Assembly: GCA_964035795.1 (NCBI GenBank)
Contig: OZ038321.1
Location: forward strand, 21,268,283-21,332,282
Direction: 5' to 3'
DNA from: Pterobdella sp. o SKG-2022
Lineage: Eukaryota > Annelida > Clitellata > Hirudinida > Piscicolidae
Length of the DNA stretch: 64,000 nt
In this document: one piece after another, positions 45,060 to 59,084 of the stretch
Layout of the letters: each line of letters opens with the position of its first letter
Position numbering within the stretch: the first letter of the stretch is position 1
The notes under the pieces: generated by a model
Told to the model about the DNA's origin: nothing
Seen by the model: the letters and a program-made list of their open reading frames with translations, nothing else
Databases searched by the model: none
Made by a program: the position numbers and the translations under genes

Positions 45060-45893
45060 ATTTGTAAATAACAACTACACGCTTATTAACTTTTCCGCTA
45101 TGTCTAAAAGAAAATTTTCATTAAAAACTTTAAAAATTGGTCAAAAAAATATATTTAGTAAAAAAAAATATTTTCAACATTTAATAAAAACTTTGAAATT
45201 TTTACAAAAAATTTAATAAATTATGACGACGATATAAACAAATCTTTTACCAACTTTTTAAACTTTGACAGCATCTTTTTTTAAAATCTTAATCATGATT
45301 ATTCAAAAATATTTATAACTATTTTTGTTTTTAAATTTTCCTAAATTTGTTATTTTATTAAAAAATTTTTAACCAAACCAGATGGAAAACGTTAGCAGGT
45401 TTTCAATATAATTAATGATTTGAATAAAAAAAAATTATGTTTTCTTAAATATGAAGTAAAGAAGATTACATCCAAAGTGCAAAATGGTTTAGAAATTTTG
45501 TTTCGAAAAATGACTCTAAAAAGTTCAATTTCACATATGCTGTACGTGAATTTTTTTATAATTATTAAAATAATAATATATTTCCTTTCTTTAATTTCAT
45601 TTTTATTCATAAATTATACTCAAAGAATGTTTCAAAATCCCAAACTCTTACACGTCTAAAGTACGTTATAAAAGCTTTCTAAATATAACGAATCATCATT
45701 AATAATTTGACTGAATATTCGAATGCACACAATTTTTAAAAAGTCAAAAATGTAGTAACAATGACCTCCAACTTAACTTCAACTGTCATGCCAACTCTTT
45801 GCCCTCTGCTCCCTGTTCTTCTCAGCCCGGGTTGGCAATAACCAAGCTGTTATAATTTTTATTAAATGCTTTTAAATTGCTTTTTTTAGCTGT
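45060..45893. promoter_or_regulatory. Divergent upstream region of PA2G4 and the CSPP1-like gene
   Basis: 834 bp between two oppositely oriented start codons. Contains a GC-richer patch (45800-45835, ccctctgctccctgttcttctcagcccggg) and acceptor-like tracts just before both ATGs: minus strand near 45100, and plus strand ttgctttttttag ending at 45889, only four bases before the ATG at 45894. These may be 5' UTR introns or trans-splice sites. Confidence 0.5.
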
Positions 45894-48800
45894 ATGGTTA
45901 TTCCCGACCAAAAAGAGAGATTTTTAGTGAATAAACAAAATCATATAAATTATACGAAGGAACTTTTGCAACAAGTAAAAGATATTTAAATTATTTAAAT
46001 AATTATAAATCATATAATATAATTAATCAGCATTTTAAACTTTTTCAAAGATTGAAGAAGTAAAAGAGAAAAAAATCAAAGAGCGAGACCTCGAAAAAGA
46101 GTTCGTAGTTAATGACAAATTTATTCAATGTCATAAGTTTTCTTCAACACGCCCAGACGAGAACAGTCGGTATCTGATGATAACGTTAATGGTACTCGTC
46201 TCTGTGAGTGTTCAGACGCTCTGCTTACTGATATATATGGCCATGTGTTAGGTATTCTTCTATACACCATCTTTATCAGCCATCATCGACTCTCGTGTTA
46301 TAACCACCAAACTCAATCATTATACAACGATGAATCAGTTTCTATTGATGATTATATTCAAATTGTGCAGTAAGAAGACACAAAGATATGAGCAAACATG
46401 ACAACAGTGAGTAGCTGATTCAATTTACAATGAAAAATATATTTTTTTATTTCGGTAATATAACAACCAAATTTGACGTAATTTTTAATTATAATGACCG
46501 ATAGTTTCAACAGACGCAAGTCCTAACAACGCTGAAAAGTACCCTGAAGAGCTTCAAGTGAGCAGTGAAAACTTCATGAACTCTCTTAAGAAGAACCTTT
46601 CAGCCCAATCTCATCAAGCCATTCAAGGTTTTTTCTAAAAACAAAATTTGAGAAAATCGTTCTAACGTTTGTATCTATTAAACAGAAAGTTTATCGAAGC
46701 AGCAGAATACATCACAGTTGGCCACTGCAACATCATGCTTAGTTAGCAACTTCCATCGTGGTGGTCATGGCATTTTTGGAGAGCCGATTGTGAGAACTTA
46801 ATGAATTAATATGTTAAAAAATTTGTGTATTTTTGAAATTAAATATATCGAATTAACTTATTGTGACTAACGGGTGAGATTTATTTAAAGTTCTTATCAT
46901 TACCTCAGTACATTTTATCTTTTTTAAAATGATATTAAGCTATTGAATCAACATTTGAAATTAGAGTGAGTTGGAAAAGCAAAAAAGACTGAAGTATCAG
47001 CAGGAACTTTTGGAGCAAGTACGCAAGTTTGTTTCATGAAGGATGAATGTAAAACTGTAGCACTGTAAAACTCAAAACAACGTAATCTGTTTTATATTGA
47101 ACTTCTTTTACTAGATTAACATCAAGCGAGAGAAAGAAAAACTTGAACGCGGAGAAAAAATAAAGGAAGATGAAGAAATGAAGAAGAGGTTGGAAGAATA
47201 TATGCAAAGACAGAAGAAGAAAGAAAAAGAAGAGCAGAAAAAAATAAATGAAAATATAGAAGTAATTTTCCTTAAAAAAATTTTTTTAGCATATAGATGG
47301 TATCTGGTTAGATTTTTTTTGACATTTATTTCAAAAATTTCAAGATATATATTACACAGTTTCCATAAAAAAGCTTTTTTGTTATCTCCCCGACCTTTGA
47401 AACCACCTTATACAGGACCAAAACCACAATGCGTTACTAAACTACAAAAATGAGCTTCTAAACCAAGTTACTTCTGAAATTTCAAAGTTGAATTGAGAAA
47501 AATCTAAAAAATGATTGATTTTTAGATACAGATGAAAAAAGAAAGCGAGATAGAGACTAAGAAACGTAACATAGCTGAAGATTTGGAACTGCTAAAACAG
47601 AATGAAGAGAAAGAAAGTCATACGATATTAGCCAATGTTCCTGAAGGAGACCTGCGGAGAAAAAAATTCGATAATGAGTTGGTGAGTTGTAACTTCGGGT
47701 TGTTCATTATAGTATAAATATTATATGTCGACAACATATATCTTGGAAACTAAATGTATTTGATTATCAAAATGATAGACGAGGAAGCCCCGACAAAGTG
47801 TGGAAGAATACCAACAAGAACTCTTGCAACAGGTTTGGTGGAAGATGAACTTGGGTTCTAAGAGTAAAACTGATGGAAATTATTTATTATGAAGATAAGG
47901 GAAAAGCGAGCCATGGAAGCTTTGCAGAGACAAGCAGAAGAAGTTGAAGAAAAAGAACTTTTGAAAATAAACGAAGAGAAAATTGCTCGTTTAATCATTG
48001 AAAATCAACTTATTCAGCCAAAGTTGAAGCATTTTGAAGCTAAGCAACAAGTAACGATTTTGGTGTTAAACAATATTTGTTTAGCAAAGATTTAGTTTTA
48101 GTTTTATTTTATTAGATAAAAGAACAGATCGAAGTGAATAAAAAATACCAGGAATTTCTTCTGAAACAAGTAAAATCATTTTTTCAAAAAATTCAAGTTT
48201 TCAAAAAAGATACTAGAAATTTGAATCTCATAAAATTTAAATTTGGCAATTTTATTGCCAAAAATTATCAACTATAAAGTTTTCCTGAAATTATATTTCA
48301 ATGTGTAAAGATTTTTTTCAAAAACGCATATTAATTGAGGTTTTAAGGAATAATTACAATACATCAAGTTAACTCTTGCAACTTTTTAGCTCTACACTTG
48401 AGTTTAAAAATTTTTAAAGATGAAGCAAAGAGAGGCCCAATTGTTGATTGACAAACGCAGAGAACTGGAGAGTGAAGCTAGGAGGCAAGAAGAAGAAATA
48501 AAATACAAAATAATGGTTGTTAGTTAATATTTATAAAAGACTGAATGAATTTATTTTGACAAAAAAAAGAATGAACACAGTTCATTGATTAATATTTTAG
48601 AAAACACTTCGAATTTATAAGTAATTTCTAATAAATCAATTAATAAAAGTTTTATAAAATCAAATGAATAAAAATTTGAAAATATCAATTTGAAACCAAC
48701 AATTGAAAATCACTTAATGAAAATCAATTGAAACTGATAGAAATTTTGTAGCGGGGATTACGCACCAGTGCCGCATGAGAGGTCCTCAACACGCTGTTGT

Positions 48801-51016
48801 TCAGATGCTGAACAGAGAACTTCTTCCAGTGCTACTGTAGATGACAGATCTCACCAAGAAACATTGACTGATTTCGAAGGAAAGTGTATAATAAGCAGTG
48901 AGATACGTGGCAATGAACCTAAAGAAAAATTGAGAAAAAAAGTAAGAAGAGGCAAAGAGGTGGAAGGCTGTGGTGATGCTAAGAATGATGATGAGTTTTA
49001 TGAGATGATTCAGGTTCGTTTAGTTTATTCATAACAAATATGATTTTTTAAATAGAAAAAAATGGTTTTTTTTCACAGCATTTGATACTCTTCGACTTAA
49101 GAAAAGCTTTAAGAAAATTTAAAAATCTTTAAATATTTTTTCATTGGATTTATTGAATAAATATTTAGAAAAATGTTTCACTTAAAATATTTCAAACAGA
49201 AAGCCCAACAAGAACAGAAAATAATGTATTCGAAGGACCTATTACAGCAGGTTTGATTGTTTTATCTCTTCAATGGTGGTTTATAAATTCTCTGAACTTT
49301 GAATAATTGAGATATGTTGACCGCATAGGATATTAATTTTGAGATTATTTTTAAAATTTTAGAATTAAAAATACACTCATAGTAAACTAAAAACAAAAAA
49401 GTAAAATTATGTAAAAAGATAGAAAATAAAAAGAAAGAAAGTGACAAAGAAAAAGAGAACGAAAGAATTGAAGAAGAGAAGATGAGAAAAATAAATAGAG
49501 ATCGTGAAAGAAGAAGGTAGGTAAGGTTTGAAGTTATTCAAATTGTATTAAAAGTTGTTAAATAAATTTAAAGAATAATGGAAGAAAGAAGAAATAGAAA
49601 AAAATTAGACAAAATTACTAACGACCAGGTAATTTCATTTTTTTGGCTATTGATTTCTTTTGGAAATTAAGTTCATCAAAAATACACATAACTATAAAAT
49701 TTAAAGATTGCTCTTTATGTTTTAATGTAATTATTTTTGTCATCATGAAACAACGATTATTGAAATTCAACTTCAGCATTGCCTACAATGTATCAGCCAT
49801 TCAGAGGTAGCCAGGATTCTTAATTCGAACGTACATTTATAAAAAATATTTATTATTGCTTTCTATAAAAGTTCATTGTTTTTGTTATTTATCACCTTTT
49901 AATGATATTCAATTTTCATTTTAAATAAATTAGTTTCATCAATTAATGGGGTTTTAACAAAGAAATCGGCACCTGTGGCCACAGTGAGAAAGTCTGTACA
50001 AAGTAATCAATTAATGATAAATAATTCATTCAAGGAAGAAAATTTAACAAAAATAAATCATAAACAACAGAAAAGTTTTGGAAAACTTTGGTGAAAAACT
50101 GCAAAGGAAAATTTGAAGTTGGTATAAACTTATTGGTTTAATATGTATTCAATTTTTATGATATTTGACCCATATCCTTGGGGAATAAGTTTTATGATAA
50201 GGATGAACTTATCGGAAATTATACTTTTGCTGTTTTAATAAATGGTTCAAAAAACTCATAAAATCAACGTTAAGTTTCGGAAGAATACATTGAAATGCCT
50301 AATTTTTCAAGCCTATCATAAATATTCAAAATGAAAATCCATTATTTAAGCTCACCAAAAGCTTTTAAGACTCAAATCAACTTTGAAAAGTGTTTTCATT
50401 TTGAATATTAAGATGTCTTTTGAACAATTAGTTTCAAAGTATATTTCTAAAATATATCTATCTATAAAACCATCAAGAATGGCTTTTACCTGCAAGAAAA
50501 GAGTTCAAAGAGTAAGGACCCTTTTTAATATTTTGTTCATTGGTCCGTAAAAAAAATGAATTTAAAAAATTAATACTGGCTAATAAATACGTGATAATAT
50601 AAAACGATAATCCATAAAATAAGACTAATAATATGAACGATGATTACAAGTAATACCAATGCTTGCATAATAAGATATTAATACGATAATTTTCTCAAAA
50701 TTAAAATAACATTGCTGATTTTGAAGGCAGTCTTCTAGATTGTCAGAATGCTCCTGGCTTTTGGGCCCTTTTCAACAGAGGAAGTGCTCAAAAGTTAGTC
50801 TAAATTCATTGATATTTAAAACAATTGATATTGGAAGAACTATAGTTTACAAATTTTATCTCAAAAAACATCTAGCTTTTCAATAATGAAAATGTAATAG
50901 AACAGTTTGTTATACGCATTGAAATATTTTCAAACACCCATTACAGGTTAAAAAACAAAAACACGCCGGCAGAAAATGTCGAAAAATGTATCGTCCCGAA
51001 TGAAGAAGTTTCTTAA
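45894..51016 (+). CDS. CSPP1: CSPP1-like centrosome/cilium coiled-coil protein
   Basis: At least 18 exons: 45894-45974, 46051-about 46253, 46514-46627, 46686-46789, 46965-47018, 47115-47261, 47526-47681, 47779-47832, 47895-48050, 48116-48169, 48420-48515, about 48752 or 48780-49013, 49200-49250, 49419-49516, 49574-49628, a 10-bp or 30-bp exon ending at 49806, 49934-50002, 50727-50793, 50947-51016; roughly 600 residues. Almost all is charged coiled coil. A short motif recurs at exon ends: YTKELLQQ, YQQELLEQ, YQQELLQQ, YQEFLLKQ, YSKDLLQQ, each followed by an exon starting with I/M and K/R/E-rich helix. This and HGIFGEPI before the second copy resemble human CSPP1 (VFGEPP, KYRLELLEQ), which stabilises microtubules at centrosomes and cilia. 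Unresolved: a frame change near 46137 inside the second exon, the junction 48515 to the next exon, and the tiny exon near 49800. Confidence 0.7.
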
Positions 51017-51428
51017 CACCTACAAAAACATTTTATATTTTTAAGATTTTTTCAATAAATATTTAAATGTTAAATTGTCTGAATCTTGAATATTTTTTGG
51101 AATTATAAGTTCTTATAAGGGCTTACGTCACAACAGCTCAAAACAACAACAAGTCAAAAGCATAAATTTAACATCTTTTAGTATGCATCAGAGCCACAAA
51201 TAAAAGCTTAAGTTCAAATAAAAATTTCATTATTAAAATTTTTTATTTTGTTTTAATTTAATGTCCAATGGCTTTTTTTGTAACTTACTAAAACATCGAA
51301 ACAGTTTAAAATCGAGATAACTGTGAATTTTCAAATCATAATAACATAGAAACAGCCAATCTTTGGCCCTCAGGTTACCAAGTAAAAACAACATTGAGTT
51401 AACTTTTGCTAATTCTTTAAAATCCCAA
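51017..51428. other. 412-bp gap between CSPP1-like and START genes
   Basis: Holds the 3' UTR of one gene and the 5' UTR or promoter of the next. An acceptor-like cttttag at 51176-51181 could mark a leader exon of the START gene. Nothing else was seen. Confidence 0.45.
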
Positions 51429-52723
51429 ATGTTGGATAACATCGAAAGCACCTCTAAAGAGCTGATTCAAAGCAGCTCAAATGAGTCGGACGACTGGGAA
51501 TTTATCGCCGATATCGGAGCTTTTGCCATCTCCAAGAAAAAATCAAAAGTTAATTTTTATTTAAACTTTCAGATATTTAAAATTCTTATGTAGAATTTAT
51601 TTTTTAAAATTTTGGTAAAAATTTTTGATTGTAAGCGAATTAAACGGGCATAACTGATGCTTTGAAGTTAGGGGTATGTTCCTACAAGGCGGAAGGCAAG
51701 TTGCAAGTGAGTGCTGAGCTACTCTTCAATGTCTTCAAGGACATCGACTACCAGAAGTCGTGGGATCCTATGATCAAAGGTTTTATTGTTTTTTGAATGA
51801 AAACATTCTTTTCAAAAAGTACTTTTGAAATGTTCCGAATATATTTAATTTATAACTAACTACCTTAAACCGCTTGAATTACCGGGCAAATAAGTTAACT
51901 GACAACTATACTCAACCAATCTTTAGATGCACGTCTGCTGTCAAGCAAAGACAGCACTCACTCAGCCTACCTATGTACCTTTTCTCTACCATTCCTCTAT
52001 AAGAACCGGGAAGTAAGATAGCTTTGCTTTCAATGTTCTCTAGATAAACTCGACTTTTTGCATTTTTGATAGAAACCAACTAAATATATGAAAACTTATT
52101 TTAAACTAAAAAATTATATTGTTTTAAACATGTTTCAATTTATTAAATTCTACAAATAACGAACGCAGTTTGACTTTTTTAAAACTAAAAATAGCCAATA
52201 GTTTATCAAATTATTTTTTCTTTTGACTTCCAACAGTACATGTGTTTCATTAAAAGTAAAGAAATTGTAATCGACTCTCGAAAGTACTTCACTTGTGAAA
52301 AACAAGCTCTAGAATGCATCCCAATGGACGAAAATAACCAACAACGCCTGAACGACTTCAAGATTCTACTTATCGCAACACCCGAAGGAGCTACTAGCTC
52401 AAGAGGTTGAGTAACTATCTAAAATTGATGTTTGAAGGACTTAGTTTGAAAAAATGAAATTGAATCCGTTACCTTTGTTTTCAGTTTCCATTCAATATAG
52501 CTTCAAATGTAACAAACTTCCAGTGTGGTTACCATTTTGGGGAATAAAGGTATATCTTTTTTAAATTTGAAATTAAGTAATTTTCTATTTTTTAAATTTT
52601 TTACAGCTCTATCTACAAAAAGAATTACCTCGAATACTAGAATTGGCAGAAAAAGCTTGTCAAAACTATAAAAGTTATCTCACAACAAAAGAAAACCCCT
52701 TTCATGCAATCAATGTCAATTAA
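51429..52723 (+). CDS. START-domain lipid-transfer protein
   Basis: Six exons in phase, 222 residues: 51429-51548, 51668-51779, 51927-52012, 52237-52405, 52485-52549, 52607-52723. After about 40 polar residues (SSSNESDDWEFIADIG) the START fold begins: VCSYKAEGKLQVSAELLFNV, then DYQKSWDPMIKD (the conserved W-D), central strands (YMCFIKSKEIVID) and the C-terminal helix LPRILELAEKACQNY that lids the lipid pocket. Length matches single-domain START proteins of the PCTP/STARD2-like size class. The exact subfamily and ligand cannot be told from this. The exon-2 acceptor (tttgaag before 51668) was chosen because it is the only one in phase. The frame stays open upstream of the ATG at 51429 without another ATG. 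Confidence 0.82.
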
Positions 52724-52926
52724 TACTTGTTTATAAAAAGTTGACTTTGGTTTTTAAACTTTGAAAAAAATACTACGAGTTTGAACGTCTCTTTTTTAAG
52801 CTTGATTAATTCTTAATCAATACAACGGAACCAGTTGGCATAAACATTTTCGAATTCATACGAATTTATTTGAAGCTTATATTTGAAAAATAACTCAAAC
52901 TTTATTGGAGTACAAAATTCTGAAAA

Positions 52927-54557
<1,631 letters not shown>

Positions 54558-54883
54558 ACTTGAAACACGAGATTTTAATAGAGGAAGATGAAATGTTGAA
54601 TAGTCATGCAAACCAATATGTTTTTGGTGTTTTTGAATATCGAGTTAATACGTATTTTAATGTAAATCACAGTTTAAATTTAGTAACGCAGTTTTTGTTC
54701 TCATTAAGTTTTGAATTTACTTTCAATGAAAATTCAAAGTTGTTCAAACATCAGTTTAAACATATTTTTTGAGTATATTAAAACTTAAAACGTATTTCAT
54801 TTCATACATAGTACTCAAATGGTTAATCCTTCTAATATATCAAGTCTTATACCACCTTAGTATACGTCATAATATTATGACAG
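54558..54883. other. 3' flank of YIPF5
   Basis: Probably the 3' UTR. Only an AT-rich open frame overlaps the gene end in another frame. No gene seen. Confidence 0.5.
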
Positions 54884-55150
54884 GGACTTCGCGATCACGC
54901 AAAAAGTATTGAATAGCTTTATCAACCAATCATAGAACCCAAAAAAATTGTGAAAGTACTGAAATACTCATTTTTAGAAGTTTTATGAAAAAAAACTAAC
55001 ATTTATCAACTAACAAAGCTTTTTGTACAATCCGTGAATATTTAAACATTATGATACATGAATATTTTCAGAAAAAAAAACTAACATTTTTCAAAGCCTG
55101 TGGTTGATCCAATTTAAAAACAGTTTTGTGCTGCTTGGAACTTCTTTAAA
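54884..55150 (+). repeat. Dispersed repeat family B, copy 3
   Basis: Starts near gggacttcgcgatcacgca and ends at gcttggaacttcttta. Bases 54968-55098 are identical to 36928-37058. Confidence 0.9.
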
Positions 55151-55479
55151 TATTACGTAGTAAAATTTGAGTGATAACAGCTGGTACAAAATTTCTTTTG
55201 ATTGAAAGATTAATAAGCTCCTAAATGTTTAAAAAAACAAAGTTCTTTTTAATAAATGGAAAAAATATCTTATTTGTAAATCTTAAATAATATTTAGGAA
55301 CATTCATTTTTCTGTCTATGTTGGCGTTAGTAGAGCGTACTTACATGTTTCGCTCCTAACTGAGTTATAATTTATTAATTTATTGCTTGAGGTAAAATGG
55401 CGAAACTCTGAGAAACTCCAGTATCAGAGCACTAATCGGACAAAGGTAGTTCCAAACCCACCAAACATCTCAAGGCAAA

Positions 55480-55660
55480 TCCTAACCATAGGTTCACTTG
55501 GAGCATCCTCGACAGAGTCTCCATCAATGGTAGAAAGAAGATCTTAGAAGCTTACTATTATATCAAAGCACAGCGACCCACGTTAAATGATCAAGTAGAC
55601 ATAAAGTCGCTTTCTTTTTTTAGTTTCGGCATCCCTTAACAGCTGAGTAATTATAAGTTT
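55480..55660 (+). mobile_element. Retroelement C-terminal relic (GIY-YIG tail type)
   Basis: One frame from 55492 reads FTWSILDRVSINGRKKILEA then IKAQRPTLNDQVD, typical of the end of GIY-YIG endonuclease domains in Penelope-like and related elements (ILEA-x-Y-I...P-x-L-N-x-Q). Short and without an intact upstream part. Confidence 0.55.
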
Positions 55661-55794
55661 AGTTACTTCTCTTTTCATTTCATAATTAACAATAGAAATT
55701 CTAGCGATTGATCTCTGTTCTTTTATATCAAGCAATACATTAATAACAGCAAATAGTATAAATAGGTTGGAATATTTTAACTTTGATTATCACT

Positions 55795-55880
55795 TGATAA
55801 TGTAAGATAGCCTCACGAAAAGCTTCGTGTCATTTAATAATCACTTTGTGCTTGTTATCCTTACTTTTAAATTCAGGCTA
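55795..55880 (+). repeat. Family A repeat fragment
   Basis: cacttgataatgtaagatag, cacgaaaagcttcgtgtcat, ttgttatccttac and caggctattgta match one arm and the end of the family A hairpin. Confidence 0.75.
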
Positions 55881-55902
55881 TTGTATTTTACCATAATACG
55901 TT

Positions 55903-56076
55903 AGCATAAAACAAATTTGTGGAAATTATTGGTATTTATAGTTAAATGATTGTGTAGGTTCGAGTAAATTATAATTATAACCATTGAAAAGCATAAAACA
56001 AATTTGTGGAAATTATTGGTATTTATAGTTAAATGATTGTGTAGGTTCGAGTAAATTATAATTATAACCATTGAAA
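55903..56076 (+). repeat. Exact 87-bp tandem duplication
   Basis: Two identical 87-bp copies beginning agcataaaacaaatttgtgg (55903-55989, 55990-56076). Confidence 0.95.
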
Positions 56077-56169
56077 ATGCATCAATTTTATAATAATCTA
56101 TGTAATTTTAAAAAGTTTAAAAATTATTTTTTAATTGATGGAGTTCAAGTATGTTTTGAACTTTGAAAA

Positions 56170-56580
56170 TAAAATTATCCTTTTTTGTAATAAAAAATTT
56201 CCCCTCGTTTAGACACTTCAGGTTTTTCATGTCTATTACGAAATTTTTTCATTAAGGGATCCCAGACATTCATGTCCACGTGTAACTGAGGATTATCTTC
56301 GCCATTTTTTACTGAATTATATGTTTCCAAGCTTTCTCTTGTTAAAAGTTTCCTCTGAAGAGATAGTTTTTTCGTATGTGCCATTGTTTTTTTGACTAGT
56401 GGCCTATTAAAATTTATTGTTCCAAAAGGGTACTCTTTCGCATGTTTGCTGATATCAGATATCATATTTATCGCTTTTTGGGAAGCTGCGTCTGCTTCGT
56501 GTTGGGCCATTTTCGTTATAATTGTGGCCCACGTCTGCCCGACATAGCATTTATCTGGATCGCATAAGCACTTCACTAGT
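56170..56580 (-). mobile_element. GIY-YIG-type retroelement fragment (Penelope-like)
   Basis: A minus-strand open frame of 133 codons (56576-56175) reads MKCLCDPDKCYVGQTWATII with the C-x-C...YVGQT pattern of a GIY-YIG nuclease. It goes on with MAQHEADAASQKAINM, FGTINFNRPLVKKTMAHTKK and WDPLMKKFRNRHEKPE. The catalytic Tyr and the following basic segment are visible, but the rest of a polymerase is not. The open frame hints at fairly recent origin. Assignment to Penelope-like elements is by motif and is not certain. Confidence 0.6.
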
Positions 56581-58555
56581 CAATTGCAAAAATTTGGTAA
56601 GCAATTGAAAACCCCTATAATAATATTGTTATTAAAATTTTTATAGAGCACAATTCACAAAAAAAAATCTGCAACAGAGGCGCTTAAATGCTTTTGGGGG
56701 TTATTGATGAAGTTCATGATATGGGTGAGTTTTCAAAAGTTTTCAAAAACTTTTGAGAGAAGGAGATGAGTGCAAGTTAGACGGAAGAGAATTCCACAGA
56801 CTTGAGGCTGGTGAAAGAAAGAGCGTCTTATAAACAAGCGGCGACTTTTAAGCAACAATAGCTAAAATTTTTGGTAAGTATAGCCATACCATAATACGTT
56901 AGCAAAAAGTTTATGAACCTTGTTGAATATTGCTTAAAAGTATATTAAAATCTGTCAAAAAATTTCGTTTTTTTTATATGAACAAAAAAATCTTGTTCAC
57001 ACCAGTTTCCTGAAAGTCATAAAATATTTTATTTTTTGATTAATATACATCGATTTGCATAGAAATACAAATTAAAATTTTTTATATTCTCGAGACAATT
57101 CAATATCAATGTCATGCATTGAGTAAAAGGATATAAGTTACTACCCAGTACGTTTAAAAGGGAGTTTATTCACCACAGTTCACGATCATTATCAGGTGTC
57201 TTGATAATGATCTTCGTTTGTCATTTGAAATTCATTCAAGCTGTGAATTTTTAAAATTTTTGTTGCCATACCTAGACAATAACTTATTAACAAAAACAAC
57301 AATTTTTTTTATTTGCAAACCTTATTTCGACTATATATCATATTCATAAATTTTGTGAAAAAATATATGCCTAAATCTAATTTTTAAATTTCAAATATGA
57401 TTTTGTTAAAAGGCTTTGGACGTACTTACATATTGGTATTAAATAAAGAAAAATTTACCTACATTTCTTCTAACTAAAATTTTCGATAAGTACAACCTTA
57501 TGATAATTTATTAGTGACTTTAACAATCGACTATTTTATAAACAATAAATAAGCATCAAGAATGAACGCAAACGAGATGATTTATTTCAGAAAGAAATTT
57601 CTTATCCCTTCAACACTATCTTTTTAATTCAATAAAACTAAACCAAATTACGTTCAGTTTTGACATTGCCATTGTTGTCGAATAAATACAATAAAATGAA
57701 ATAGTGGAGAAAAAATAATAATAGTTTGTTTGAAATCCAACCCAGGTATTTTAAAATAATTATAAATGACTGATACTGGAAACGATAAAAGTAAAAAAAG
57801 TTTTACCACTAAAAACTATAACTTGTACGCAATCTTAGCAATCAGCTCATTTTTTGTGTACAAATTAGCTACTTCTAGTTGAATATATCAAAAATCAACC
57901 TAAAAATAATTCAAAAATTTAATAGAATTAAATTATAAAAATAATTAATTAACAAAATTAGTAGATAAACATAGCAATGGAGTTGGACATTTTTAAAAAT
58001 ATTCAAAATAATAAGTGACTGAGTTTTAAATTGAAGTAAATGACACGATACTAAAGAGTTGTGCCACAAAACGATTTGCTAATCATTTTAATACTATCTT
58101 TGAAAAAGTTTTTGAAACATTTTTTACTTTTTTGACAAAGTATTTTTCATAAACAATTAAATTTATTCATTATGAAATTTTCATGATAACACCCGTCTCA
58201 CAAATGTTCAATATTTAATTTAAAATTTTAAAATAAAGAAAAAAAAACTCAATTCTGAAACAACCCCAAATTTTGAAATAAATTTTTTATTAAAATGGTG
58301 ACATTGAGTTGACGGTGGGGTAGGTGATCATTATTATATTATGTATTTTTCAAATTGTTGAAACATACATTAGGAAATAACTATTGAACCAAGGATATAG
58401 AGTTTTAATTTCAACGAGTTCGTTTATATTGTATATACCCAGACTAAACCTCGGAATTTATTTAACTTAATTCCAGTTATGTTGGCTTCACCTCAGTTGA
58501 ATTGAACTTAGTTAACTAAAAAGAACTGAAATAAATCAAACAATTAATTTATTAT
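56581..58555. other. Intergenic AT-rich DNA
   Basis: No gene. Holds family C pieces near 56874-56915 and 57482-57515 and a family D fragment at 57190-57256. Confidence 0.55.
57190..57256 (+). repeat. Family D repeat, short copy
   Basis: cgatcattatcag, then ttgataatgatcttcg and tgtcatttgaaattcattc, shared with the longer copies at 59085-59201 and 63555-63690. Confidence 0.65.
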
Positions 58556-58724
58556 TATATAGTAATGTAATGTAAAACGGTATTTATAAAGCGCTTTTCT
58601 TTACAGATAAAAGCGCTCGCTTAAAATTTAATGTGGGCCAGGTGCTAATTGTCGGCCCAAGCGGGATCGAGCCCGGTAACTTTATACAATTAGTCTAACG
58701 CTCAATCATTGAGCTATAGGGGCT
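58556..58724 (-). mobile_element. tRNA-derived SINE
   Basis: On the minus strand the head starts GCCCCTATAGCTCAATG, with box A TAGCTCAATGATTGAGC (58716-58700) and box B GGGCTCGATCCC (58674-58663), at tRNA spacing. It does not fold as a proper tRNA: no matching 3' acceptor strand follows the T arm. A non-tRNA body continues with AGCGAGCGCTTTTATC and AAGCGCTTTATAAATAC, a tail type seen in LINE-mobilised SINEs, and ends in an ACATTACATTAC simple tail. Confidence 0.85.
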
Positions 58725-59084
58725 AGTATTAAAAATTATACCAAACTCAAGTCAACTAACTTAGCTTATTTAGACTTTAAACTTTATGGCTTGATTCAAA
58801 AAAATTTATATTAAAAACTTTGTCATTAAAAGTTGAATCATCATAAGAAAATGGACATGGTCAAATTGGCGAAAAGGTTTAAAACTTCAATAAAGTCACA
58901 AATAAAATATTCATATTTCTTCGACTGATGAGTGCTTAAAATATTTCTTCGCTCAAATTTGTATAAATTAATAAATGAAAAATGAATTAAATCCGCAAAA
59001 ACTCTTCCCGGTAGGTGAAGTTAATTCAAAGTTTATAAATTCAAGAATCTTCTCAATTTCTACCAAATCATCATTAAGTTTTTT
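58725..59084. other. Intergenic AT-rich DNA
   Basis: Nothing recognisable apart from AT-rich sequence. Confidence 0.5.

Noticed and set aside
58663..58724. Functional tRNA gene
   Set aside because: Boxes A and B are present, but the 3' acceptor strand does not pair with the 5' end and a SINE body follows.
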